A stretch of 25,923 bases of DNA from a virus. The position numbers and the translations under genes were made by a program. Position 1 is the first letter of the stretch. Every line of letters starts with the position of its first letter. The notes beneath the pieces were generated by a model that ran no database searches, was not told the DNA's origin, and saw nothing but the letters and a program-made list of their open reading frames with translations. Below are positions 14,486 through 20,729 of the stretch, one piece after another. Where the stretch lies: positions 1 to 25,923 of the IMG/VR virus record IMGVR_UViG_3300031722_000149. One strand, given 5' to 3'.

Positions 14486-14553
14486 AAAAGCCTCCTATAT
14501 AGTGAAAGGGTAGTTAATTTATCACATCCTTATATAGAATACAATAGATACCC

Positions 14554-14865
14554 TTATCTACCTTTGAACACGTAATGCCCACCACGAACCTCAGAATACC
14601 AATACTGGATCCAGAAAATCCTGCATTTCTTCTGCATATACTCTATCATGGTTTCACATCCGCTCCACCCCCCGGTGGATAATTCAAGCACATTTACTTC
14701 TTTTGGGGGATACCAATCGTCCAACCCACGCCCCATACGGGCGTGTCCACTCCCACACCCATTAAACAGTTTCACTATAAGTGCAAATGCTTCCGCCTCT
14801 GGTAAATCATCTAACAAGTTTAATTGTGCAAATTCCACGTCTTCTGGGTATCCGTCACTGTCCAT
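14554..14865 (-). CDS. Hypothetical protein (103 aa)
   Basis: ATG 14865 has SD AGGGAG, overlapping the end of the preceding gene by 11 bases. It is acidic at the N terminus, with Gly/Trp-rich stretches (FNGCGSGHARMGRGLDDWYP, WIQYWYSEVRGGHYVF). No family or motif is recognised. Confidence 0.72.
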   Translation of the reverse strand: MDSDGYPEDVEFAQLNLLDDLPEAEAFALIVKLFNGCGSGHARMGRGLDDWYPPKEVNVLELSTGGWSGCETMIEYMQKKCRIFWIQYWYSEVRGGHYVFKGR

Positions 14866-15013
14866 AAAAAATCTCCCTATCTGCTTTATTCCGTTCTAAC
14901 TCTTTTACTTTATCATCAAGCCCATCTATGAGATACAATAGGAATTCCTCTGTTTCTGATAGATTGTATTCCCTTAACTTCTTTATGATCATTTTATACT
15001 CATTTTCATGCAT
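14855..15013 (-). CDS. Small acidic helical protein (52 aa)
   Basis: ATG 15013 with SD GGAGG. MHENEYKMIIKKLREYNLSE then TEEFLLYLIDGLDDKVKELE is strongly helical, possibly a coiled coil. No family is recognised. Confidence 0.68.
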   Translation of the reverse strand: MHENEYKMIIKKLREYNLSETEEFLLYLIDGLDDKVKELERNKADREIFYGQ

Positions 15014-15024
15014 ATCCTGCCTCC

Positions 15025-15198
15025 TTACATATACACATTACGCAATACTTGCCGTTTCAACTTCCTACTATCTGCCTGTTGCTGCTGTACAACAAGAAGT
15101 AACTCACGGATAACCTCGTAAAATAGTTTTTGATGCTCATCTGCTTTCCACTCACGGAAATCTCCGTCTAGTTTGTATATAATATCCTGTACTTCCAT
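15025..15198 (-). CDS. Small Gln-rich helical protein (57 aa)
   Basis: ATG 15198 overlaps the preceding stop (TAATG), with CGGGGGA upstream. A longer start in the same frame would run back into the neighbour and is rejected. The product holds LLLVVQQQQADSRKLKRQVL, a likely amphipathic helix. The function is unknown. Confidence 0.68.
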   Translation of the reverse strand: MEVQDIIYKLDGDFREWKADEHQKLFYEVIRELLLVVQQQQADSRKLKRQVLRNVYM

Positions 15199-15524
15199 TA
15201 TTCCCCCGCTCCCAGAGAAAATACGTTGTTTCCTGTAACACACACACCACCAGTAATATTACCTGATGTATCATAAAAAGTGTAATTATTTCCTTCTTTC
15301 ACGTAGGAGTCGAATTTGTAATACTGATACCCAGAAAGGAAATTACCATATATAGCGGTATATTTGTACTGATACGCTACATGTGGTGGTGGTACTGTAT
15401 CACTACACGCTTTTACTGTTATAACCACCGCTAATATAGCAGCTATGAGACATATTATACCAAATATTTCCCTAAGAACATTAAAAATCTTCTCATTCCT
15501 ACTCATTTCGGTTACTTTCTCCAT
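15198..15524 (-). CDS. Membrane-anchored small protein (108 aa)
   Basis: ATG 15524 with SD GGAGGG. Residues 1-18 are polar/basic, and a membrane helix spans about 21-40 (IFGIICLIAAILAVVITVKA) followed by Cys. The rest is a polar, Tyr-rich, probably beta-structured segment (YQYKYTAIYGNFLSGYQYYK) predicted outside the membrane. Such a signal-anchor protein could alter the host surface. No family is recognised. Confidence 0.72.
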   Translation of the reverse strand: MEKVTEMSRNEKIFNVLREIFGIICLIAAILAVVITVKACSDTVPPPHVAYQYKYTAIYGNFLSGYQYYKFDSYVKEGNNYTFYDTSGNITGGVCVTGNNVFSLGAGE

Positions 15525-15543
15525 ACTTCCCTCCTATAATCTC

Positions 15544-15617
15544 CGTGTTCGACCTGATTTGAACAGATAGTGCATCCTCATTTACTAGAGGTGTGTTTAC
15601 CATTTCACCACGAACAC
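15544..15617 (-). tRNA. tRNA-like gene with an abnormal anticodon arm (Tyr GTA possible)
   Basis: A 74-base cloverleaf is visible: a perfect 7-bp acceptor stem GTGTTCG/CGAACAC, a D arm (GTG, loop with GG, CAC) and a T arm ATCTG-TTCAAAT-CAGGT with discriminator G. The anticodon arm is wrong: 4 bp (CCTC/GAGG) around an 8-base loop TAGTAAAT, one base short of the normal 17-base arm, without T at position 33. Counting from the 3' side gives anticodon GTA. The well-kept outer stems suggest selection or recent decay. No CCA is encoded. Confidence 0.6.
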
Positions 15618-15727
15618 ATGTAAAAAGAAAGGTGAGCCGAGAGAAGAATTCCTTATCCTCCCGGCGACCTTTACTCCAGTTTTCGTCTCCGCAGGGTTCT
15701 CCCCCGACTTGTTCTGGCAAACAGAAT

Positions 15728-15802
15728 CTATTTATCTTTAGAAAAATAGAAAACGTAACGTATAGCAAGGACAACATTCTTTATAGCTCGTAATATACTC
15801 AT
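15728..15802 (-). CDS. Possible micro-protein (24 aa)
   Basis: ATG 15802 overlaps the stop of the 33-residue gene (ATGA at 15799-15802). MSILRAIKNVVLAIRYVFYF plus SKDK is basic and amphipathic or membrane-active. Only the overlap and composition support it. The 110 bases after it, up to the tRNA-like gene, hold a GC-rich hairpin near 15638-15665 but no gene that I can support. Confidence 0.4.
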   Translation of the reverse strand: MSILRAIKNVVLAIRYVFYFSKDK

Positions 15803-15900
15803 GGTTTAATCCCCCCAATCATAATTACTGCCACAATCCATATAATCTCTGCAACAATACACCCTATCACAAATCCAATTAAAAGTCTATTATTTTGCAT
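15799..15900 (-). CDS. Single-pass membrane micro-protein (33 aa)
   Basis: ATG 15900 with SD GAGGAGG. MQNNRLLIGFVIGCIVAEII then WIVAVIMIGGIKP is nearly all membrane helix. No family is recognised. Confidence 0.65.
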   Translation of the reverse strand: MQNNRLLIGFVIGCIVAEIIWIVAVIMIGGIKP

Positions 15901-15909
15901 ACAACCTCC

Positions 15910-16389
15910 TCAATAAAAGAGATCATCAAAGTCATAATAAAATGCTACCGGAAAATCACACACCCTTCCTGTTTTAGGATCTATTTGTACCCCATCCACC
16001 CTTACCAGAGCATGGTCTGTCGCACCCCCCGTACCAACATGTCTTGCAGAAGAGTCTACACACAAGAACTGCCCTTTAATGTCGAACTTAATATAAAGGA
16101 TATCAAGGTACATAAGAGCCATCTCCTCACAATCACTATATCCTAGTTCCACGGTCTTAGTAAGAGAATTCACTACCTCAGACCCCGTAGGATCTGCTTG
16201 GTACCGAATATGGGACTTAATCCACGGGGTGATATCAGCCTGTGTTTTTACAGAAGAGAACTCTCCCCGATAGATTGCGGTACGAAAGATAGTCTTATAC
16301 TGCATATCCTCAGCAGATCCAGAAGAAGATGGTAGTACGCATCCCATAAGAGCAACAACCACTATAACCAACCCAAAAAGTCTTTTCAT
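15910..16389 (-). CDS. Lipoprotein with a transglutaminase-like (Cys-His-Asp) domain
   Basis: The start MKRLFGLVIV at 16389 has SD AGGAGG and its own promoter. Residues 1-17 form a lipoprotein signal with lipobox-like LMGC (C17). The mature part has the three-part catalytic pattern of transglutaminase-like cysteine enzymes: YSDCEEMA (C87), TDHALV (H126) and QIDPKTG (D137). At 159 residues it is a compact version. Such domains can be proteases, amidases or transferases; the substrate is unknown. An export signal on a phage early-region protein suggests action at the host envelope, for example superinfection exclusion, but that is inference. A longer in-frame start at 16443 would run through the promoter. 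Confidence 0.82.
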   Translation of the reverse strand: MKRLFGLVIVVVALMGCVLPSSSGSAEDMQYKTIFRTAIYRGEFSSVKTQADITPWIKSHIRYQADPTGSEVVNSLTKTVELGYSDCEEMALMYLDILYIKFDIKGQFLCVDSSARHVGTGGATDHALVRVDGVQIDPKTGRVCDFPVAFYYDFDDLFY

Positions 16390-16414
16390 AAAATACCTCC
16401 TATCCAATGACATA

Positions 16415-16443
16415 AATATACTACACAGAGGACAATAAGTCAA
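16415..16443 (-). promoter_or_regulatory. Promoter of the lipoprotein gene
   Basis: TTGACT (16438-16443), a 17-base spacer and TATATT (16415-16420) lie directly upstream of the lipoprotein gene. The -35 overlaps the stop of the preceding gene. A leader of about 20 bases with AGGAGG follows. Confidence 0.78.
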
Positions 16444-16898
16444 GTGATTTCTTTATATTTTTCCTCCAGTCTGTTTTCAGCATCGGGAAGGTCATAAGGT
16501 GGTGTTAAGCCTTGTAACTCTGCGACTTTATTCTGGGCTTTTTTAACTTCAGACCATGCGGATTTCAGTTTTTTTTCAGCCTCGCACTCCGCGCATTTTT
16601 TGGCGTGATATTCTTTTTTTATATATCCGAGATAGATATAGGCTTTGTCTGGCTCGCGTGATAATTCAAGTATTGATTTTTCAAACCTACATATATCCTC
16701 TTCCGGGTTTTCTGCTTCGAGTTCTGCAAGATATTCCTCTGCAAGACGCAACCCTTCCATGATAACAATGTCAGGATCGTTTTTCTGGTCAGCCGGAATA
16801 CTCATGTGCCAACGTTCTTTACCACTGCATAAATCAAATAGTTTCTGCTTTGATTTTCCGATTGCCTCGCGTGCTTCTTTAACTTTCTGTAAGTTCAT
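16440..16898 (-). CDS. Coiled-coil protein with Cys pair (152 aa)
   Basis: ATG 16898 overlaps the preceding stop (ATGA at 16895-16898) and has AAGGAG eight bases before; a GTG three codons upstream sits on the SD itself and is unlikely. The protein is Lys/Glu-rich and helical with a CAECEAEKKLKSAWSEVKKA segment. No family is recognised. Its 3' end carries the next promoter. Confidence 0.72.
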   Translation of the reverse strand: MNLQKVKEAREAIGKSKQKLFDLCSGKERWHMSIPADQKNDPDIVIMEGLRLAEEYLAELEAENPEEDICRFEKSILELSREPDKAYIYLGYIKKEYHAKKCAECEAEKKLKSAWSEVKKAQNKVAELQGLTPPYDLPDAENRLEEKYKEIT

Positions 16899-17164
16899 TC
16901 TGCACACTCCTTTGTTTGTTCAAGGATATTGTTACAAACGGTTTCTACTCCACCGCCCTTGTATGTTAATCCGAGTTGACCTATTTCTTCCCTAACTTTA
17001 TTCATAAGCTCACGTGCTTCGAGTAAATCGTCGGCGTACTTGCTTACGTACGTTTCACCATGCGGACAATGCCAGTTTTCAGGTTGTGACAATGCCAATT
17101 CACAATCTGAACAATATAGTCCACATGTTTTATCAGACATAGCCTGTGCATTCGATACTTTCAT
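16895..17164 (-). CDS. Small zinc-binding-like protein (89 aa)
   Basis: ATG 17164 overlaps the preceding stop (ATGA). Cysteines in CGLYCSDCELA and WHCPHGETYV suggest a zinc site in the first 40 residues; the rest is helical (DDLLEARELMNKVREEIGQL). It belongs to a run of Cys-rich genes from 16.4 to 18.8 kb. Confidence 0.72.
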   Translation of the reverse strand: MKVSNAQAMSDKTCGLYCSDCELALSQPENWHCPHGETYVSKYADDLLEARELMNKVREEIGQLGLTYKGGGVETVCNNILEQTKECAE

Positions 17165-17349
17165 ACCCTTATCCCTCCGTTTATGATTACTGCGTCAGCT
17201 TGAACTTGTTGTTGGATATTGGCGGGTGCGTCTTGATCGTCTGGAGAATGCCAGCTACCAAAGTTAAAACAATTTCCGCAAACATTCATACCTTCGGCTT
17301 TATTTCTCCAAACACAGCCGTCACAACTCCCGTTCGCATCTCCGAACAT
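17161..17349 (-). CDS. Small zinc-ribbon-like protein (62 aa)
   Basis: ATG 17349 with SD GGGAGGG. Two CxxC pairs, CDGC (9-12) and CGNC (24-27), and WHS suggest a small zinc ribbon. The family is not recognised. Confidence 0.7.
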   Translation of the reverse strand: MFGDANGSCDGCVWRNKAEGMNVCGNCFNFGSWHSPDDQDAPANIQQQVQADAVIINGGIRV

Positions 17350-17383
17350 TTAATCCCTCCCGCCAATTTGGCTCGTATCCGTG

Positions 17384-17407
17384 TAAAACCGCAGGTTTTA
17401 TGCGGTT
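17384..17407. repeat. Two overlapping, mutually exclusive inverted repeats
   Basis: TAAAACC/GGTTTTA (17384-17390 with 17394-17400) and AACCGCA/TGCGGTT (17387-17393 with 17401-17407) share bases, so an RNA can form only one at a time. On the - strand the second is followed by TTAC, a weak terminator tail. The pair looks like a simple attenuator between the genes at 17469 and 17349. Confidence 0.5.
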
Positions 17408-17427
17408 AAAGAGTCCATCCAACATTT

Positions 17428-17463
17428 GCTTAACTCGCGAGCTACTGCGAGTCGAGTTTAAGC
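17428..17463. repeat. Imperfect inverted repeat downstream of the 76-residue gene
   Basis: GCTTAACTCG (17428-17437) pairs with CGAGTTTAAGC (17453-17463) with one bulged base. Inner bases offer the alternative hairpin ACTCGC/GCGAGT. No U-tract follows. Confidence 0.5.
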
Positions 17464-17468
17464 AGTTG

Positions 17469-17699
17469 TTAGGTACTGTCTGCCTGTTCTTCAAGATAAA
17501 GATCTTTCGCTTTTTGTATGCCGTTTTTGCTTCCTGCAAAAGTACATTTCTTTATGAACCGAAGGTACTGATTTTGCTTTGCGCAATAATTCCATGTACA
17601 CTCGCCGCTTTTATTCGTATAGCCAGAATGAAACCGAGGGAAATTAAAATAAGGGCATTGACCAATTTCTCTTCCACGGCAATTATTCCAAACTTTCAC
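17469..17699 (-). CDS. Cys-rich protein with GTG start (76 aa)
   Basis: GTG 17699 follows GGGAGG by 6 bases; the ATG two bases upstream meets a stop at once. Cysteines lie in NNCRGREIGQCPYF, GECTWNYCAK and FIKKCTFAG, a pattern of small phage zinc proteins. The function is unknown. Confidence 0.66.
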   Translation of the reverse strand: MKVWNNCRGREIGQCPYFNFPRFHSGYTNKSGECTWNYCAKQNQYLRFIKKCTFAGSKNGIQKAKDLYLEEQADST

Positions 17700-17719
17700 A
17701 TAAACCTCCCGTTCGATGT

Positions 17720-17739
17720 CGGTAAAACTTGTTTTACCG
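17720..17739. repeat. Inverted repeat upstream of the 76-residue gene
   Basis: CGGTAAAAC and GTTTTACCG are exact complements around TT (+ strand), a 20-base dyad between two genes. It could be a protein-binding site or a leader hairpin for the next gene; no promoter boxes fit around it. Confidence 0.5.
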
Positions 17740-17760
17740 CGAGAATCGACCTAACATCAT

Positions 17761-17931
17761 TTATACAGTTCCGTATAACTTCCCAACTATTCCCTTCCAC
17801 CACCGCGCAAGTCTTGACGGGATAGTTTCACGCCAATCATATAGATATAAGTCGAACGGCTTAAAATATCTTTTGACTCTCTTATATGTTTTACCGTCAC
17901 AAGTCGTTCTCCCGTTATCCTTGATTTTCAT
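17761..17931 (-). CDS. Small basic protein (56 aa)
   Basis: ATG 17931 with GGAGG in the last codons of the preceding gene. MKIKDNGRTTCDGKTYKRVK then FDLYLYDWRETIPSRLARWW is very basic and aromatic and could bind nucleic acid. No family is recognised. Confidence 0.62.
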   Translation of the reverse strand: MKIKDNGRTTCDGKTYKRVKRYFKPFDLYLYDWRETIPSRLARWWKGIVGKLYGTV

Positions 17932-17933
17932 GA

Positions 17934-18098
17934 CTAACCTCCGGCTTCGTATTGTTCGATTAGTTGAAGCAGTATCCCTCTCGCGTCAGAAAAAACATTA
18001 ACGTGCTGTCCGGGACAGTTTTTGAGTGCCCATTCAAACGCATCTTCTGTTTTTTCTTTCGCTAATCTATCACATACAATATCAACTGTTACTTTCAT
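17934..18098 (-). CDS. Small protein downstream of the Lar-like gene (54 aa)
   Basis: ATG 18098 overlaps the Lar-like stop (ATGA at 18095-18098). MKVTVDIVCDRLAKEKTEDA, then ILLQLIEQYEAGG. No family is recognised. Confidence 0.65.
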   Translation of the reverse strand: MKVTVDIVCDRLAKEKTEDAFEWALKNCPGQHVNVFSDARGILLQLIEQYEAGG

Positions 18099-18427
18099 GG
18101 CTGACCTGCCTTGAGTTCTTCAAGTAACGTGTTTATGACATCAAAAGAATCTGTATAGTCAACGGGATTCATTTCATCTAAATCAAGAAACATTTGCTTT
18201 GCAATTTCCAGTACCTCGATTTTTGCTAGACGTTCCGCGGTGCGAGTGTTCCATTTGATAAGTACTTCTGGTTTATCGCCCCATATAGGAATCGACAAAC
18301 CACACTTTGTACATTCTATCTGTTCATGGTCTGAACAAACATCTGGCAAAGATGTTGTATTGAAAACTACTACACCTCCACACAAAGGGCACGGCTTCAA
18401 TTCTTCCTTGATTTTTGTATCGTCCAT
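18095..18427 (-). CDS. Lar-like (restriction alleviation type) zinc protein
   Basis: LKPCPLCGG near the N terminus (C13, C16), CTKCG (C39, C42) and a following VLIKWNTR (W59, N60) form the Lar/restriction-alleviation pattern common in phages. Rac prophage Lar reduces type I restriction in E. coli by favouring modification; many relatives are of untested function. The C-terminal half (helical, acidic) extends past the usual domain. SD GGGGGA precedes ATG 18427. The family call is good; an anti-restriction activity is only suggested. Confidence 0.78.
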   Translation of the reverse strand: MDDTKIKEELKPCPLCGGVVVFNTTSLPDVCSDHEQIECTKCGLSIPIWGDKPEVLIKWNTRTAERLAKIEVLEIAKQMFLDLDEMNPVDYTDSFDVINTLLEELKAGQP

Positions 18428-18428
18428 T

Positions 18429-18803
18429 TTATTCCCCCTGCCTTTCGTTGTATTCTTTGAGCGCTGACTTTATAACTTCAATTGCGCGCATACCATTTAT
18501 CATAGGATGACAGCTTGGAGTATCGAAAGAATACTTTTCCGCTATCTCGTCTTCGAGCGACTTCGGAAGGGTTCGGGTGTAGTCTATTTTTGAAAGAATG
18601 ATTGCTGTTTCTGATCGCCAGAACCTAGCTTCTGCAACGTCGGAACCTTCCGGCGCTTCGTCCCATACTCCCGGTAATGAGGCAAGGGCTTCGACGCACT
18701 TACTTGCTGTTCCATGCTCTGGCATTTTGCAATCCATGCATGACCGACTATTGCACTTCTTCGCGTCTTCGCGCATCTCTGGCGTGATAATTACTTCTGA
18801 CAT
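18429..18803 (-). CDS. Hypothetical Cys-containing protein (124 aa)
   Basis: ATG 18803 with SD GGAGGA. Cysteines cluster at the start (KKCNSRSCMDCKMPEHGTAS, then C at about 36), consistent with a zinc site; the rest is helical, ending VIKSALKEYNERQGE. Downstream is the Lar-like gene. No family is recognised. Confidence 0.72.
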   Translation of the reverse strand: MSEVIITPEMREDAKKCNSRSCMDCKMPEHGTASKCVEALASLPGVWDEAPEGSDVAEARFWRSETAIILSKIDYTRTLPKSLEDEIAEKYSFDTPSCHPMINGMRAIEVIKSALKEYNERQGE

Positions 18804-19009
18804 AAGCGTTCCTCCTGTAAATCTACTTCAGGTACTATGATAAACTTCCCATCATCCCAATCTATACCACAATAAGCGTCTTTGATGCCTACTACCAACG
18901 AACCCCCAAACCCAGAACTAGGTAGTTGTATCCCCACGACATCTGCCCCTTTTCTAAGGCAAATTCGTAGTTGGGATCCTATTTTATCATATAGGTGCTG
19001 TAATGTCAT
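18791..19009 (-). CDS. Hypothetical beta-rich protein (72 aa)
   Basis: MTLQHLYDKIGSQLRICLRK at 19009 follows GGGAGGGG and overlaps the preceding stop (ATGA). It has GFGGSLVVGIKDAYCGIDWD, probably beta strands. The function is unknown. Confidence 0.7.
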   Translation of the reverse strand: MTLQHLYDKIGSQLRICLRKGADVVGIQLPSSGFGGSLVVGIKDAYCGIDWDDGKFIIVPEVDLQEERLCQK

Positions 19010-19098
19010 TTTATCCCCTCCCACTTATCTGCAATATATGCCATAACAGCAAACAACAGAACTAAAGCTAAAACAGTCAAACCTTGTCCTACTGACAT
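19006..19098 (-). CDS. Single-pass membrane micro-protein (30 aa)
   Basis: ATG 19098 with AAAGGGG upstream, ATGA overlap with the next gene (19006-19009). MSVGQGLTVLALVLLFAVMA then YIADKWEGIK is a membrane helix with a charged end. Confidence 0.62.
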   Translation of the reverse strand: MSVGQGLTVLALVLLFAVMAYIADKWEGIK

Positions 19099-19101
19099 AA
19101 T

Positions 19102-19833
19102 CTACCCCTTTGTCAATTCATATACAACCTTGGCATTTTTTCCTGTATGTAGTCTCCATGTAGTACCGTCAAAAGAAGGTACAAAACCGCGTTCGTACAA
19201 CTTAACACACGATGAAAAATCAAACTCGTATTCATATTCAACGAAACTAGATGTATACGCCCAGACCGAAGCCCAGACCGAATCCCAGACCGAATCCCCG
19301 ACCGAAGCCCAGACCGAATCCCAGACCGAATCCCCGACCGAAGCCCAGATCGAAGCCCAGACCGAAGCCCCTACCGAAGCCCAGACCGAAGCCCAGACCG
19401 AAGCCCCTACCGAATCCCCGACCGAAGCCCAGACCGAATCCCCTACCGAATCCCCTACCGAAGCCCATTCCTTTAGAAGTGCTATATCTGCTTCTGTGAC
19501 CTTTACCACCTTGTTTAGCGGGTTTTTGATTTTTTTGGTAACAAGGGCAGGAACAATATTTTTGAAGTTAAGTGTGTTCACCCAATTTTCCGCTGCTTCG
19601 TGGTCATGCCCTTCTACAGGCTCATCTAACGTGAACTCCGTCGTCAAAGGGTTATACTCATACTTTGACCATCTATCCTGCATATTAGCCGGGACATTAG
19701 TGCCTGTCAGTATCCATGTATGAGAATCGGGAGAGTCATCTGACTTATTATCAATAAGCGCCTTTCTTACCGACCAATCAGAATACAAGAAATTGCCATA
19801 TCCATCCCCAACAAAACTAAAAAATTTACACAT
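19102..19833 (-). CDS. Protein with 17 tandem (W/G)(A/D)SV tetrapeptide repeats
   Basis: The 243-residue protein has a non-repeated N-terminal 120 residues (MCKFFSFVGDGYGNF, then VTKKIKNPLNKVVKVTEADI), a central tetrapeptide array and a short C-terminal part (SSFVEYEYEFDFSSCVKLYE, then GTTWRLHTGKNAKVVYEL). In the array position 1 is W or G, position 2 A or D, then S and V (one I). The regular small/hydrophobic pattern suggests a solenoid, similar in spirit to pentapeptide-repeat proteins but with a period of four. Related repeats occur in other phage proteins without a known function. SD AAGGAAGG is present. Confidence 0.8.
   Translation of the reverse strand: MCKFFSFVGDGYGNFLYSDWSVRKALIDNKSDDSPDSHTWILTGTNVPANMQDRWSKYEYNPLTTEFTLDEPVEGHDHEAAENWVNTLNFKNIVPALVTKKIKNPLNKVVKVTEADIALLKEWASVGDSVGDSVWASVGDSVGASVWASVWASVGASVWASIWASVGDSVWDSVWASVGDSVWDSVWASVWAYTSSFVEYEYEFDFSSCVKLYERGFVPSFDGTTWRLHTGKNAKVVYELTKG
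19259..19462. repeat. 17-unit, 12-bp tandem repeat inside a gene
   Basis: On the + strand the unit is (g/t)ccc(a/c/t)gaccgaa-like and repeats without gaps for 204 bases. All three frames of both strands stay nearly open through it, which creates false long ORFs. Variation is limited to two sites per unit (TGG/GGG and GCT/GAT codons), apart from one GTC-to-ATC change. Confidence 0.95.
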
Positions 19834-19861
19834 AATTTACCTTCCTTTGGTTTCTCAACCC

Positions 19862-19963
19862 CTACATTCCATTCAACTTCCAATAAATATTCCATGCAAT
19901 AAGGGGCAGAATAAATCCACCTATAATTACACCCCCAAAAAACCATACCATATCTAAACTCAT
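19862..19963 (-). CDS. Single-pass membrane micro-protein (33 aa)
   Basis: ATG 19963 with AAGGAGG, directly downstream of a promoter. MSLDMVWFFGGVIIGGFILP then LIAWNIYWKLNGM forms one membrane helix. Confidence 0.66.
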   Translation of the reverse strand: MSLDMVWFFGGVIIGGFILPLIAWNIYWKLNGM

Positions 19964-19982
19964 AAGCTACCTCCTTAACTCT

Positions 19983-20441
19983 CTATATATCATACCACGG
20001 TTGCTCCCCAGTGTCAAGTAGTTTTTGCTCTTCTGTCACATATTTCGCTTTATTTTCTACTTTCATGGCTTTCCAAGAATCTTTGAGTTTCTTCCACTCT
20101 CCGTTAGCTTTTAACTCCCGCATAATAGCCCTTTTACACTTGGGGCATACCTTAAACTTCTTCGATATAAAGCACAGCCCTATAGATTTAGGGGTTATAT
20201 TGTCTTTTACATATGCTCCACAGAAAGTATAATGCCGTTTCTCTAGTTTTCGCTGTATCTGAACTTTCTTAGATGTGTCCCATGCTTTCTGTGTAAGGAT
20301 CATATACTGACTTTCATTGTATAGGTGGTATACCCCTTCCACTGTTCTAACCCATAGCCCATATTTATTTGGTGTGAACCCCGGCATGAAAGGATCCCCG
20401 AAGGGGATACGGGGCATCTTTGGGTTGGGCACCTTACTCAT
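19983..20441 (-). CDS. Hypothetical basic protein with CxxC zinc motif (152 aa)
   Basis: ATG 20441 overlaps the preceding stop (ATGA at 20438-20441). It is rich in Lys and Pro at the N terminus (MSKVPNPKMPRIPFGDPF), with FCGAYVKD, GLCFISKKFKVCPKCKRA (zinc pair) in the middle and a charged helical tail. A nucleic-acid role is possible. No family is recognised. The promoter for the following small genes lies in its 3' end. Confidence 0.74.
   Translation of the reverse strand: MSKVPNPKMPRIPFGDPFMPGFTPNKYGLWVRTVEGVYHLYNESQYMILTQKAWDTSKKVQIQRKLEKRHYTFCGAYVKDNITPKSIGLCFISKKFKVCPKCKRAIMRELKANGEWKKLKDSWKAMKVENKAKYVTEEQKLLDTGEQPWYDI
19989..20017 (-). promoter_or_regulatory. Promoter upstream of the repeat-protein group
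   Basis: TTGACA (20012-20017), 17-base spacer, TATGAT (19989-19994), ending over the stop of the 152-residue gene. The 33-residue membrane protein and the tetrapeptide-repeat protein follow. Confidence 0.8.
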
Positions 20442-20677
20442 GTTGGGGCCTCTTCATCAGCACAGCAACGTACTTGCTTGTTTCTTAGAGAGGGGTCTCT
20501 CTTGTTATCCCAAAAGGCGCCGTCATATCGGAATCCCCTACAATATGCACAAAATGCTACACATGCATATGATCCTATGCTCGGTTTAGACTTGCCCACC
20601 ATTATATCCGATTTATGGGGGCACTTGGGATATAAATACCCCTTAGAATCATCTGTATCAAAATCATATATTTTCAT
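20438..20677 (-). CDS. Small Cys-rich protein (79 aa)
   Basis: ATG 20677 lies 5 bases after AGGAGG; a GTG two codons earlier overlaps the SD. Cysteines occur in YPKCPHKSD, YACVAFCAYCRGF and RCCADEE, suggesting zinc binding. It is the first gene after a fully consensus promoter. The function is unknown. Confidence 0.7.
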   Translation of the reverse strand: MKIYDFDTDDSKGYLYPKCPHKSDIMVGKSKPSIGSYACVAFCAYCRGFRYDGAFWDNKRDPSLRNKQVRCCADEEAPT

Positions 20678-20700
20678 ATACACCTCCTGTAACTATTTGG

Positions 20701-20729
20701 ATTATACCACTTATTAATTACTGTGTCAA
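20701..20729 (-). promoter_or_regulatory. Fully consensus promoter
   Basis: TTGACA (20724-20729), 17-base spacer, TATAAT (20701-20706): the exact sigma70 consensus. The -35 overlaps the 3' end of the gene before it. It should be among the strongest promoters in the window. Confidence 0.9.

Noticed and set aside
14497-14530. Weak promoter before the 73-residue membrane protein (TTGTAT-17-TAAATT)
   Set aside because: The -35 matches only half the consensus.
15499-15777. 92-residue - strand ORF
   Set aside because: It runs through the tRNA-like gene, lacks an SD and overlaps the start of a better supported gene.
16390-16443. Longer start of the lipoprotein gene (MTYCPLC...)
   Set aside because: It would include the promoter and place 18 residues before a complete lipoprotein signal.
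19259-19462. CRISPR array
   Set aside because: The repeats are contiguous 12-mers without spacers and lie inside a coding sequence; no cas genes are present.
19130-19723. Long + strand and other-frame ORFs across the 12-bp repeat array
   Set aside because: The repeat unit lacks stop codons in most frames, so they are by-products. They have no SD, and the - strand frame has non-repeated conserved-looking flanks.
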